The position numbers and the translations under genes are program-made. 64,000 nucleotides of DNA, taken from contig NZ_SOGN01000044.1 of NCBI RefSeq assembly GCF_004403395.1, forward strand, positions 446 to 64,445, in the 5' to 3' direction. Source of the stretch: Cryobacterium cheniae. Its GTDB lineage: Bacteria; Actinomycetota; Actinomycetes; Actinomycetales; Microbacteriaceae. The notes under the pieces were generated by a model. That model was not told the origin of the DNA, searched no databases, and saw only the letters and a list, made by a program, of their open reading frames with translations. Of this stretch, positions 1 to 9,367 are shown one piece after another (positions within the stretch are counted from its first letter, which is position 1; each line of letters starts with the position of its first letter).

Positions 1-1
1 T

Positions 2-52
2 CTCGAAGACGAAGGCTACGATCGCTTTCTCACGGAATCGAACGTAGGTTAG
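2..52 (+). CDS. sufC: 3' end of SufC, Fe-S cluster assembly ATPase (partial)
   Basis: Only the last 16 codons and a TAG stop are inside the window. They read LEDEGYDRFLTESNVG, which matches the C-terminal pattern of SufC (E. coli SufC ends in a similar LEEQGYGWLTEQ stretch). SufC is the cytosolic ABC-type ATPase that drives the SufBCD scaffold for iron-sulfur cluster assembly. The next gene, sufT, starts 4 bases after this stop, as expected for the tail of a SUF operon. The call rests on a short stretch plus context, so it is probable rather than certain. Confidence 0.6.
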   Translation, partial: LEDEGYDRFLTESNVG

Positions 53-56
53 CTAC

Positions 57-386
57 ATGGTCTCCACGCTGACTCCGGCGCGTTTCGATGAAATCGAAGA
101 GGCGCTCAAAGACGTCATGGACCCGGAACTCGGCATCAACGTCGTCGACCTCGGGCTCATCTACGACCTGGGCTGGGACGACGAGAACGACGCCCTGATC
201 ATCCACATGACCCTCACCTCGGCCGGCTGCCCGCTGACCGACGTGCTCGAGGAGCAGACCGCCGAGGCGCTGGACGGCGTCGTCGACGCGTTCCGCATCA
301 ACTGGGTCTGGATGCCGCCGTGGGGCCCGGAGAAGATCACCGACGACGGCCGCGACATGATGCGCGCCCTCGGCTTCTCCATCTGA
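57..386 (+). CDS. sufT: SufT-like metal-sulfur cluster assembly factor (DUF59/MIP18 family)
   Basis: This 109-residue cytosolic protein belongs to the DUF59/MIP18 family, which helps mature or deliver Fe-S clusters to client enzymes. The family motif DPELGINVVDLGLIYD lies at residues 22-37. The conserved reactive cysteine is Cys58 in TSAGCPL, and a WMPPWGPEKI segment follows near residue 85. The length is normal for stand-alone SufT. It begins 4 bases after the probable sufC stop, so it is the last gene of a SUF operon, and a strong hairpin follows at 429-464. Function is assigned from family and operon context. The family assignment is secure. Confidence 0.92.
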   Translation: MVSTLTPARFDEIEEALKDVMDPELGINVVDLGLIYDLGWDDENDALIIHMTLTSAGCPLTDVLEEQTAEALDGVVDAFRINWVWMPPWGPEKITDDGRDMMRALGFSI

Positions 387-428
387 TCCGCTTGGTCTGA
401 AGCGCGTCGTGAAGCCACGATGACCTGA

Positions 429-464
429 AAATGGGGCACCCACCATCCGGCCGGTGCCCCATTC
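429..464. terminator. Bidirectional hairpin terminator between convergent genes
   Basis: A perfect 12-bp stem (429-440 paired with 453-464) encloses a 12-base loop. It has A residues on the left flank and T residues on the right. It sits between sufT (plus strand) and the small acidic protein gene (minus strand), so it can terminate both transcripts. Confidence 0.75.
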
Positions 465-495
465 TCTGTGTCCTGACCCGTGGTCCGCTCCAGGG

Positions 496-744
496 TCACT
501 CGTCCGACGACGTGTCCTCGGTGCTGGTGTCCTCGGTGTTGGTCTCCGATGTGCTCGCGGACGAGGCCAGATCGGATGAGTCCCAGTTCTCCAGATTGAT
601 GAGGTCCGGGTGTGGTCCGACGTCGGTCTCACCCTCCTCGAACATGTCGCCCACCGGACTGGCGGATTCCGGTTCGTCACCAGGCTCGGACCGGGGAGGC
701 CCGCCCTGGCTCGGCGGGCGTGGTGTAGCTGCACTGTTCTCCAT
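496..744 (-). CDS. Small acidic protein of unknown function, probably disordered
   Basis: This 82-residue protein matches no family I recognise. It is rich in Asp, Glu, Ser, Thr and Pro, has no predicted membrane segment, cysteine or signal peptide, and ends in a low-complexity Ser/Thr/Glu/Asp tail with the near-repeat TEDTS. The only ordered-looking part is GDMFEEGETDVGPHPDLI near residues 32-49, which could be a short binding motif. The start is well supported: a GAGGAGG ribosome-binding site lies 6 bases upstream of the ATG (complement of 751-757). That site and the terminator facing it argue for a genuine gene despite the low complexity. It is convergent with sufT. Confidence 0.6.
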   Translation of the reverse strand: MENSAATPRPPSQGGPPRSEPGDEPESASPVGDMFEEGETDVGPHPDLINLENWDSSDLASSASTSETNTEDTSTEDTSSDE

Positions 745-879
745 CGTCGACCTCCTCGCTGTCGCGCAGCGACTGCTGCGGCTGCACCTGACGGTAGGCC
801 TTAGCCCTGCTCGCCGCTAGACGAGGGAATCATTTGATGAAGCGCAACTGGGAAGGACCGGGCCACCCGCCGGACGCGG

Positions 880-1479
880 CTATGCCGTGGTGACGGTCAC
901 GGACACCGGGGTGGGGTTCGCGAACAGGTCGAGCACCGGGCAGTGCGCGTCAACGGTCGCACGGAGCTCCTGGTAGCGCTGATCGGTCTCCGGCCCGGTG
1001 ATGGTGATGCTCAGGCGGATCGCCGAGAAACCGGCGCGCACGTCGGCCTGGATTCCGAACAGCTTCCGCACGTCGAGGTCTCCCTCCGCGACGATGTCTA
1101 TCCCGTCGACCTGGATGCCGAGCGCCTGGGCGTAGAGACGGTAGACGACCACCTGGCAGGAGAGCAGAGCGCCGAGCGCGATCTCCACGGGGCTGGCCGC
1201 CACGTCGTCTCCGGCCAGGGCTCCGGGTTCGTCCACGAGGAAGACGTGCTTGCCGGCCGTCACACGGGTGGCGACCGACCCCTCGCCGGCGGCGGTGACC
1301 CGGTAGGTCAGCTGCGCCGTCGTGGGGTCCGCGGTGATGCGTTCGTTCCAGGCGGTTCCGGCGGCAACGAGGCGGCCGGCCCGATCTTCGGCAAGGGACA
1401 GGAGGGCGGCTGGCGTCTGCAAGAGTGTCATGCCGTAACCATAGGAGCCGAGTCCGGCAGGGGCGCTCGTCCCGGTCAT
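880..1479 (-). CDS. OsmC/Ohr-like protein
   Basis: OsmC/Ohr proteins are small cytosolic thiol peroxidases that reduce organic hydroperoxides with a pair of cysteines. Here the two family cysteines are Cys108 in GALLSCQVVVYRLYAQALG and Cys180 in DAHCPVLDLFANPTP, with normal spacing. The strand-rich N-terminal half fits the fold. The drawn start gives 199 residues, but an ATG at 1431 (protein beginning MTLLQTPAALL) fits the usual family length better. Neither start has a clear ribosome-binding site, so the first 16 residues are doubtful. The gene is divergent from a TetR regulator, which may control it. The substrate is not determinable from sequence, and some OsmC relatives are not peroxidases. 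Confidence 0.85.
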   Translation of the reverse strand: MTGTSAPAGLGSYGYGMTLLQTPAALLSLAEDRAGRLVAAGTAWNERITADPTTAQLTYRVTAAGEGSVATRVTAGKHVFLVDEPGALAGDDVAASPVEIALGALLSCQVVVYRLYAQALGIQVDGIDIVAEGDLDVRKLFGIQADVRAGFSAIRLSITITGPETDQRYQELRATVDAHCPVLDLFANPTPVSVTVTTA

Positions 1480-1571
1480 ACGGCGTCATGGAAGCAGGAC
1501 CGGAGAACGCCCAAACGGTGATCAACCACACAAGATCGTCATTCCAGTGAGTAGAACTCTATCCTAATGAA

Positions 1572-2237
1572 ATGGTTGAAATCCTGATGAGCTCGAAATC
1601 CCGGAGAGCGGAGCAGGTTTTGCAGACCCGCACCCTGATTGTGCGGGCCGCGTTGCGGCTGATGCTCGAACGAGGCTACATTCCCACGACCCTGGGTGCC
1701 ATCGCCGCCGAGGCGGGCGTCGCCGTGCAGACGATCTACAACTCCGTCGGCGGCAAGGCCGCGGTTCTGTCCGCCGTGCTCGACCTTGCGGCAGCGCGCC
1801 CCGACCCACCGGATGACCGTCCAGGACCGCTACGGAGTCAGGTCAGTGAGGCACGAACCGCCACCGAGATCGTCCGGATACTCACCGACTGGATCGCGGA
1901 CCTGAACGAACGCACGTCCGGGGTGCACCGGGTGATCGCCCAAGCCGCCGGCGTCGATGCCGACATCGCCGAGCTTGAGATCCGTCGCTCCGCCCAACGG
2001 CTTCTCCAGTACGGCGAGGTGGCGTCCGCGCTGCGCTCACGGCACAGTCTGCGCGGGGGACTGAGCGACCACGAGGCGGCGGCGACGGTGTGGGCGCTCG
2101 GGCATCCGCAGTCGTACCGGTCCCTGGTCCTCGACCTCGGCTGGTCCGGTGCCGCGTACCGGGACTGGCTGGCAAAGGCCCTTCAGGGGGCACTTTCGCT
2201 TTCCGGCGCACCCGGCGGCGCACGGGATCAAATATAG
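1572..2237 (+). CDS. TetR/AcrR family transcriptional regulator
   Basis: This 221-residue protein has a TetR-type helix-turn-helix at about residues 18-65 (RTLIVRAALRLMLERGYIPT then the recognition helix region AIAAEAGVAVQTIYNSVGGK). The C-terminal ligand-binding half is variable and matches no subgroup I can name. An ATG at 1587 (MSSKSRRAEQ) is an equally plausible start. The gene is divergent from the OsmC-like gene across about 90 bases, the classic layout for local control by a TetR repressor, but no strong operator palindrome is visible there. The effector is unknown. Confidence 0.85.
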   Translation: MVEILMSSKSRRAEQVLQTRTLIVRAALRLMLERGYIPTTLGAIAAEAGVAVQTIYNSVGGKAAVLSAVLDLAAARPDPPDDRPGPLRSQVSEARTATEIVRILTDWIADLNERTSGVHRVIAQAAGVDADIAELEIRRSAQRLLQYGEVASALRSRHSLRGGLSDHEAAATVWALGHPQSYRSLVLDLGWSGAAYRDWLAKALQGALSLSGAPGGARDQI

Positions 2238-2297
2238 TGGAGAGTTGGCCCACTTCGGCTAAAAAAATTCTACGACTCCCCTGATCGGACTGTTGCT

Positions 2298-3896
<1,599 letters not shown>

Positions 3897-3915
3897 TCAC
3901 CCTCGTTGCGGTCGC

Positions 3916-4752
3916 TCAGCGGTCGATGAGTTCGTCCTCGATCTCGGAGTCGCTGCGCGGTTTGGCAGCCTGACGGCGGGCCCGCTCAGCCGCACGAACG
4001 CGCTCCTGCGGGTCGTCGAAGTTCACGGTCCGGTATTCCTGACGAATGGCCCAGCCGAGCCCGACGAAGCCCATCAGCGCGAACACGAACCATTGGAAGG
4101 CATACGACAGGTGCGGGCCCTCGTCTTTTACCGGACGGGTGACGGCCACGGGACGTTCATCCGGCGCCGGATCCTCGGTCGCCATCAGCCCGTAAGCTCC
4201 GGTGTACGTGGGCAGCCCCAGCCTGCCGGCCACATCGTCGAGATTGATCGTCGCGATCTGGTTGCCCGTGGCGGAGCGCCCGGGTAGAAGGGGCTCGCCG
4301 GCCTTGAGCCGGGCGACGACCGTGACCTCACCCGAGGGCGCGGCCGGAACGGATGCCGGGGCGTCCGCGGTCTGACCGGTCGGCAACCAGCCCCGGTTGA
4401 CGATGAAGACCGAGCCGTCGGCGAGCAGCAGGGGAGTGAGGACCTCGAACCCCGGGTTGATCTGCAGCGGACGGTTGCGCACGATCAGCTCGTCGTCCGT
4501 CAGATACGTGCCGGTCATCACAACGGGCAGCCACTTCTGGGACTCGGAGAACGATTCCAGGCCCGGCAGTGCGTCAGCCAGGGGAACGGGGTCCGCCGCG
4601 TAGTTCGTCTCGACCTTGCTCATCTCGGTGAGAGCATCCGCGCGGCGCGCGAGCTGCCAGAGACCGAGGCCGGAACAGACGGCGGCGAAGAGGATCGTCA
4701 GTGCGAGGTATCCGGCCCAGCGCCGGGTGAACGCGAATCGCCAGCCGATCAC
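3916..4752 (-). CDS. SURF1 family protein (cytochrome c oxidase assembly)
   Basis: SURF1 proteins help insert haem a into subunit I of the aa3 cytochrome oxidase. This 278-residue protein has the family layout: an N-terminal membrane helix at about 13-33 (ends GLGLWQLARR), a large extracytoplasmic domain and a second helix at about 215-237. Motifs typical of the family include VRNRPLQINPGFEVLTPL and NRGWLP. A charged cytoplasmic tail follows. Its start overlaps the stop of the upstream 77-residue gene by 4 bases (ATGA), so the two are translationally coupled, with a DUF3099 gene above them. It is convergent with the ABC-F gene, 19 bases apart. Confidence 0.92.
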   Translation of the reverse strand: MIGWRFAFTRRWAGYLALTILFAAVCSGLGLWQLARRADALTEMSKVETNYAADPVPLADALPGLESFSESQKWLPVVMTGTYLTDDELIVRNRPLQINPGFEVLTPLLLADGSVFIVNRGWLPTGQTADAPASVPAAPSGEVTVVARLKAGEPLLPGRSATGNQIATINLDDVAGRLGLPTYTGAYGLMATEDPAPDERPVAVTRPVKDEGPHLSYAFQWFVFALMGFVGLGWAIRQEYRTVNFDDPQERVRAAERARRQAAKPRSDSEIEDELIDR

Positions 4753-4982
4753 TCCGGCCCTGCTTCCGGCTCTGCACTCAGCGGAGATACGGCCAGCGGG
4801 AAGTCCCGGGCGGCCAGAAAATCGCGGAGGTAGTCAACGTGCAGGTCGCAGGCCAGCCAGGTCTTCACTCGGTTTTCAGTGTGAAGGCGCGGATTGCGCC
4901 AGTCCAGTCGCCAACCTGCGCTCTCACGACAGCCGGCGCGAGAACAGTTCCTTGTGTCGAGTTCGGCGCCGAGGCCGATCAC
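4749..4982 (-). CDS. Conserved small protein with a Cys-rich N-terminus, function unknown
   Basis: This 77-residue protein starts at a GTG that overlaps the stop of the DUF3099 gene (GTGA) and ends overlapping the SURF1 start (ATGA), so it is the middle gene of a tightly coupled three-gene operon. It has CSRAGCRESA early, then a WRLDWRNPRLH segment, and a later cysteine-histidine pair in LACDLHVDYL. The Cys-x4-Cys plus Cys-x-x-His set could bind a metal, as in a small zinc ribbon; that is inference. I recall similar small proteins beside SURF1 in other Micrococcales, sometimes with misleading names. No enzymatic function is supported. Confidence 0.75.
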   Translation of the reverse strand: MIGLGAELDTRNCSRAGCRESAGWRLDWRNPRLHTENRVKTWLACDLHVDYLRDFLAARDFPLAVSPLSAEPEAGPE

Positions 4983-5284
4983 GTTCCGCTCTCATCGCTG
5001 TTCGACCGCTTGTCCTGGCCCCGAAACACCTGCACCGCCCCCGGACGAACGACGGAAGATGCCGATGCGGCGCCCTGCACATTCGCGAAGACGACCGCGA
5101 AGTAGGGGAGAGTGATCGCGCCTACGGCGCAGACGAGCAGCCACCAACCCTGGACGAAGAGCATCAGCACGATACAGACCATCCGGATGCCCATGGCGAT
5201 CGAGTATTTGATCATCCGGGCACGTCGCTCATCCTCGGGCGAGGGTGGGAGCGAGGTGATCGACTGCTGCTTCATGGGTGCCAT
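4979..5284 (-). CDS. DUF3099 family membrane protein
   Basis: The 101-residue protein has a short basic/polar N-terminus followed by two adjacent membrane helices (about 28-46 and 48-68: IRMVCIVLMLFVQGWWLLV and AVGAITLPYFAVVFANVQG), which matches actinobacterial DUF3099 proteins. Function is unknown. It is the first gene of the DUF3099/small-Cys/SURF1 operon and is divergent from fabG. Co-transcription with SURF1 suggests, without proving, a link to respiratory complex assembly or envelope function. Confidence 0.85.
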   Translation of the reverse strand: MAPMKQQSITSLPPSPEDERRARMIKYSIAMGIRMVCIVLMLFVQGWWLLVCAVGAITLPYFAVVFANVQGAASASSVVRPGAVQVFRGQDKRSNSDESGT

Positions 5285-5413
5285 CGATTCGGTCAGTCGG
5301 GGAGGTTTTTCCTCTAAATTCTACGTCTCGTCCGGGTCAAACGCGGACGCTCTAAGCTGGGATTTACATGCGTGCGGCTGTTCGTTCGCTGAGAAAAAGA
5401 GATTGGACGCAGT

Positions 5414-6124
5414 ATGACCACTGGCAGAACTGTCCTTGTCACCGGAGGAAACCGCGGCATCGGATTCTCGATCGCCGAGGAGTTCATCCGGCAGGGACAC
5501 CGCGTCGCGGTCACCGCCCGCTCCGGGGACGGCCCCAGCGGCAGCCTGACCGTGCGCGCGGACGTGACGGACGCCGCGTCCATCGACGCCGCGTTCACCG
5601 AGATCGAGGCTGCCCTCGGCCCGGTCGAGGTGGTCGTCGCCAACGCCGGCATCACCAAAGACATGCTGCTGATGCGGATGAGCGAAGACGACTTCACCTC
5701 CGTGATCGACACCAACCTGAGCGGCGCCTTCCGAGTCGTGAAACGCGCCTCCAAGGGGATGCTCAAGGCCCGGTTCGGTCGCATCGTCCTGATCTCCAGC
5801 GTGGTCGGCCTCTACGGCTCCGCGGGCCAGGTCAACTACTCTGCCTCGAAGAGCGGCCTGATCGGGCTGGCCCGCTCGGTGACCCGCGAGCTGGGCGCCC
5901 GGGGCATCACGGCCAACGTCGTCGCTCCCGGCTTCATCGAGACCGACATGACCGCCAAGCTCTCCGAGTCACAGCAGTCCGACTACAAGCGGAGCATCCC
6001 GGCGGGACGCTTCGCCACGCCGGTCGAGGTGGCTCGTGTCGTCACCTGGCTCGCCGGCGACGACGCCGGGTACATCTCCGGCGCCGTTATCCCCGTCGAC
6101 GGTGGACTGGGGATGGGGCACTAA
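5414..6124 (+). CDS. fabG: 3-oxoacyl-ACP reductase, FabG-like SDR
   Basis: This 236-residue cytosolic short-chain dehydrogenase reduces 3-oxoacyl-ACP with NADPH in fatty acid elongation. The cofactor motif GGNRGIG is at 11-17 and NAG at 77-79. The catalytic residues Asn101, Ser129, Tyr142 and Lys146 have exactly the spacing of E. coli FabG. The motif GRIVLISSVVG and the C-terminal [16 protein letters not shown] are typical. No inhA-like enoyl reductase is adjacent, unlike the mycobacterial mabA-inhA operon. Other SDR substrates remain possible, but similarity to actinobacterial FabG is strong. Its stop codon overlaps the convergent serB stop by 4 bases. Confidence 0.88.
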   Translation: MTTGRTVLVTGGNRGIGFSIAEEFIRQGHRVAVTARSGDGPSGSLTVRADVTDAASIDAAFTEIEAALGPVEVVVANAGITKDMLLMRMSEDDFTSVIDTNLSGAFRVVKRASKGMLKARFGRIVLISSVVGLYGSAGQVNYSASKSGLIGLARSVTRELGARGITANVVAPGFIETDMTAKLSESQQSDYKRSIPAGRFATPVEVARVVTWLAGDDAGYISGAVIPVDGGLGMGH

Positions 6125-6768
6125 CCGCGCAGGCCGAGCATCGGCAGGATCTGGCTGAGGTCGCGGGCGTCGACGGCCAGGTCCGCCTGTGCCTTCACGA
6201 TCGGTTTCGCGTTGAACGCGATGCCCAGTCCGGCCACCCTCATCATCGTCAGGTCGTTCGCGCCGTCGCCGACGGCGACGGTCTGGGGGAGAGCAACGCC
6301 CTCGAGGGCCGCCCACTCCCGGAGGGCCGCAGCCTTGGCCGCGGCGTCGATGATGGGCCCGACCAGGCCGCCGGTCAGGCGACCGTCTGCCGTTTCGAGC
6401 CGGTTCGCCCGCCAATGGTCGAGTCCGAAGGCGGCGGCGAGCGGGTCGAGCACTTCATGGAAGCCTCCGGAGACCACCCCGATTCGGCTTCCGTGCGCGT
6501 GCAGGCCGTCGATCAGTTCCTGGACTCCGGGAGTCGGCCGGACGAGCCGCCCAACCTCCGCGAACACATCCGTGGACAGCCCGGCCAGAGTCCTGACCCG
6601 TTGCCGCAGACTCTCCGCGAAATCGATCTCACCGCGCATGGCCTGCTCGGTCACCTCGGCGACGAGCGCCAGCGAGCCGGCCGCATCCGCGAGCAGCTCG
6701 ATGACCTCGTCTTCGATCAGGGTGGAATCGGCGTCCAGGACGACGAGGAAACGTACGGGAGCGGTCAC
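6121..6768 (-). CDS. serB: Phosphoserine phosphatase (HAD superfamily)
   Basis: SerB dephosphorylates phosphoserine in the last step of serine synthesis. The 215-residue protein has HAD motif I DADST (12-16, nucleophile Asp12 and general acid Asp14), motif II in [10 protein letters not shown] and motif [12 protein letters not shown] from about 167, all matching SerB. The ACT domains of longer SerB forms are absent. The start is a GTG at 6768 that overlaps the glgC stop (GTGA), so glgC and serB are coupled. The reading frame stays open well upstream but runs into glgC there and is not coding. It is convergent with fabG. Confidence 0.92.
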   Translation of the reverse strand: MTAPVRFLVVLDADSTLIEDEVIELLADAAGSLALVAEVTEQAMRGEIDFAESLRQRVRTLAGLSTDVFAEVGRLVRPTPGVQELIDGLHAHGSRIGVVSGGFHEVLDPLAAAFGLDHWRANRLETADGRLTGGLVGPIIDAAAKAAALREWAALEGVALPQTVAVGDGANDLTMMRVAGLGIAFNAKPIVKAQADLAVDARDLSQILPMLGLRG

Positions 6769-8009
6769 GGGTGGACGTGCACTCCCTTGCCGACCACGGT
6801 GATGCCGGACTCGGTGACGCTGAAGCCACGGGCCAGGTCCCGGTCGCGATTGACGCCGACCTCCGCCCCGGCGGCGACGACTACGTCCTTGTCCAGAATC
6901 GCCCGACGCACGGTCGCACCCGGCTTGATCTGTACCCGGTCGAAGACGATCGAGTCCACGACCTGGGCACCGGAGTCGATGGCGGCCCAGGGGCCGAGAA
7001 CGCTGCGCTCGATGTGCGCTCCCGAAATGACACAGCCGAGGGAGACGATCGAGTCGATCATCGTGCCGAGGAAGCCGCGTCCGTCGCGGACGAACTTCGC
7101 CGGCGGGGAGTTGAGCTGCTGGCTGAAGATCGGCCACTTCTGGTTGTAGAGGTTGAACACGGGGAGCGCGCTGATCAGGTCCTGATGTGCCTCGAAGAAC
7201 GAGTCGATGGTACCCACGTCGCGCCAGTAGTCCCGGTCGCGATCGGTGGATCCCGGGACGTCATTGAGCTTGAGGTCGTACACGCCGGCCTCGCCACGGG
7301 ACACGAAGTCGGGAATGATGTCCCCGCCCATGTCGTGGCTGGAATCGGCACGCTCGCCGTCGCGGAGGACGGCCTCGATCAGCGCCTCCGTGTTGAAAAC
7401 ATAGTTGCCCATGGACGCGAAGACCTCGTGCGGGGCATCGGCCAGACCGATTGCGTCCTTCGGCTTCTCGCGGAAATCACGGATGCGGTCCGGCGTCGCC
7501 GCGTCGACCTCGATGACACCGAACTGGTCGGCCAGGCCGATCGGCTGACGGATGGCGGCGACGGTGGCGGCGGCTCCGGAGGCGATGTGAGCCGCGATCA
7601 TCTGGCTGAAGTCCATCCGGTACACATGGTCGGCTCCGACGACGACGACGATGTCGGGCTTCTCGTCGTGGATCAGGTTCAGGCTCTGCAGGATTGCGTC
7701 CGCGGATCCGCTGAACCAGCGTTTGCCGAGTCGTTGCTGCGCCGGAACGGAGGCGATGTAAGAGTTGAAAAGGCCGCCGGAAACGTGCCAGGTCTGGGAG
7801 ACGTGACGGTCGAGGCTGTGCGACTTGTACTGGGTGAGCACCACAAGCTGGGTGAGGCCGGAGTTGATCAGATTCGACAACGCGAAGTCGATCAGTCGGT
7901 AATGACCCCCGAAGGGCACCGCCGGTTTCGCACGGTCCTCCGTCAACGGCATGAGCCGTTTTCCTTCTCCGCCGGCGAGCACGATTCCAAAGATCTTCTT
8001 TGACTGCAT
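6765..8009 (-). CDS. glgC: Glucose-1-phosphate adenylyltransferase (ADP-glucose pyrophosphorylase)
   Basis: GlgC makes ADP-glucose from glucose-1-phosphate and ATP, the committed step toward glycogen and, in actinobacteria, maltose-1-phosphate. At 414 residues it has normal length. The nucleotide-binding motif [11 protein letters not shown] is at 13-23, followed by [10 protein letters not shown] and [14 protein letters not shown], with the substrate-site motif FREKPKDA further on and a C-terminal left-handed beta-helix region. It is divergent from glgA across 80 bases, the same arrangement as mycobacterial Rv1213/Rv1212c. It is followed by serB in an overlapping operon. Confidence 0.96.
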   Translation of the reverse strand: MQSKKIFGIVLAGGEGKRLMPLTEDRAKPAVPFGGHYRLIDFALSNLINSGLTQLVVLTQYKSHSLDRHVSQTWHVSGGLFNSYIASVPAQQRLGKRWFSGSADAILQSLNLIHDEKPDIVVVVGADHVYRMDFSQMIAAHIASGAAATVAAIRQPIGLADQFGVIEVDAATPDRIRDFREKPKDAIGLADAPHEVFASMGNYVFNTEALIEAVLRDGERADSSHDMGGDIIPDFVSRGEAGVYDLKLNDVPGSTDRDRDYWRDVGTIDSFFEAHQDLISALPVFNLYNQKWPIFSQQLNSPPAKFVRDGRGFLGTMIDSIVSLGCVISGAHIERSVLGPWAAIDSGAQVVDSIVFDRVQIKPGATVRRAILDKDVVVAAGAEVGVNRDRDLARGFSVTESGITVVGKGVHVHP

Positions 8010-8089
8010 GTCTTTACAGTAGGGCCATTCGTCACGTCGTTCCAGCAGGGATGGGTGTGTCCCCGGCCAGCCTGCGCTAGCTTTGCCTC

Positions 8090-9271
8090 ATGCGAGTGGA
8101 TCTATTGACCAAGGAGTATCCCCCGGAGATTTACGGCGGGGCAGGCGTGCATGTGGCGGAGCTTGTGAAAGCCCTCCGCACCGACATTGACGTCTCCGTG
8201 CGGTGTTTCGGCGCGCCCCGCGATGCCGTCGACACCGTCGCCTATGGGGTGCCGACGGAGCTGGCCGACGCGAACGCGACGCTGGCCACGCTGGGTGTGG
8301 ACCTTCAGATGGCGCAGGACGTGCAGGGTGCCGACATCGTGCATTCGCACACCTGGTACGCCAACGGCGCGGGCCACCTCGCGAAGCTCCTGCACGGGGT
8401 GCCGCACGTCGTGACCGCGCACAGCCTCGAACCGCTCCGCCCGTGGAAGGCCGAGCAGCTCGGCGGAGGCTACCGGGTCTCCAGTTGGATCGAGCGCACC
8501 GCCTTCGAGGCAGCGGATGCCGTCATCGCCGTCAGCGGCGGAATGCGCCGCGACATCCTGCGCAGCTACCCGGCGCTCGACGCGTCCCGGGTGCACGTCG
8601 TCTACAACGGCATCGACCTCGACCGGTGGAAGCCCACGGACGACCCGGACACGGTGCGGGCCCTGGGCATCGACCCGGACCGGCCGGCCGTGGTCTTCGT
8701 GGGCCGCATCACCCGGCAGAAGGGGCTGCCGTACCTGCTCCGCGCCGCAGCCCTGCTGCCGCCGGAGGTGCAGCTCGTGCTCTGCGCCGGAGCCCCCGAC
8801 ACCGCGGGCATCCTGGCCGAGGTCACTGCCGGGGTCGAGGCCCTCCAGCGCGAGCGATCCGGCGTGGTCTGGATCGACCGCCTCCTGTCGCAGCACGACC
8901 TGGCCGCCGTCCTCACCGCCGGCACCGTCTTCGTCTGCCCGTCGGTCTACGAACCGCTGGGCATCGTCAACCTGGAGGCCATGGCCTGCGGCCTGCCCGT
9001 CGTCGGAACGGCCACCGGGGGCATCCCCGAGGTCGTGGCCGACGGCGTCACCGGCCGGCTGGTGCCGATCGACCAGGCCACCGACGGAACCGGCACCCCC
9101 GTCGACGCGGACCTCTTCGTCGCCGACCTGTCGCGCACCCTGATCGAGGTTCTTGCCGACCCGGTCAGGGCGGCCGAGATGGGCCGTGCCGGCCGGGTCC
9201 GCGCCGAGCAGATGTTCAGTTGGACTCAGATCGCCACCCGCACCCGGGAGATCTACGCCTCGCTGCTCTGA
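8090..9271 (+). CDS. glgA: Glycogen synthase / maltose-1-phosphate synthase (GT4, GlgA/GlgM type)
   Basis: This 393-residue GT4 glycosyltransferase is the short actinobacterial type usually annotated glgA. The N-terminal acceptor motif YGGAGVHV begins near residue 15. The donor-binding half has FVGRITRQKGLPYLL and the EX7E region EPLGIVNLE. In Mycobacterium tuberculosis the equivalent enzyme (GlgM, Rv1212c) mainly condenses ADP-glucose with glucose-1-phosphate to give maltose-1-phosphate for the GlgE pathway. Which reaction dominates here cannot be read from sequence. It is divergent from glgC, its ADP-glucose supplier. A hairpin terminator follows. Confidence 0.92.
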   Translation: MRVDLLTKEYPPEIYGGAGVHVAELVKALRTDIDVSVRCFGAPRDAVDTVAYGVPTELADANATLATLGVDLQMAQDVQGADIVHSHTWYANGAGHLAKLLHGVPHVVTAHSLEPLRPWKAEQLGGGYRVSSWIERTAFEAADAVIAVSGGMRRDILRSYPALDASRVHVVYNGIDLDRWKPTDDPDTVRALGIDPDRPAVVFVGRITRQKGLPYLLRAAALLPPEVQLVLCAGAPDTAGILAEVTAGVEALQRERSGVVWIDRLLSQHDLAAVLTAGTVFVCPSVYEPLGIVNLEAMACGLPVVGTATGGIPEVVADGVTGRLVPIDQATDGTGTPVDADLFVADLSRTLIEVLADPVRAAEMGRAGRVRAEQMFSWTQIATRTREIYASLL

Positions 9272-9294
9272 CTCCTGCTCTGAATAGCCGCTCC

Positions 9295-9326
9295 AACGGG
9301 TGCCGCAGGAAAGCGCGGCACCCGTT
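9295..9326 (+). terminator. Hairpin terminator after glgA
   Basis: A perfect 12-bp stem (9295-9306 with 9315-9326) closes an 8-base loop just after the glgA stop. It lacks a long T run. It sits between glgA and the next plus-strand gene, so it most likely ends the glgA transcript. Confidence 0.7.
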
Positions 9327-9367
9327 TGGCGTGACTGGCGCTCCTTTTCGGCAGATAACATGGCTTC

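Noticed and set aside
839-895. An 18-codon frame starting MKRNWEGPG
   Set aside because: It has no ribosome-binding site and overlaps the end of the OsmC-like gene, so there is no support for translation.
1552-1561. TAGAACTCTA as an operator for the TetR regulator next to the OsmC-like gene
   Set aside because: The arms are only 4 bases long, so it is expected by chance and cannot support an operator call.
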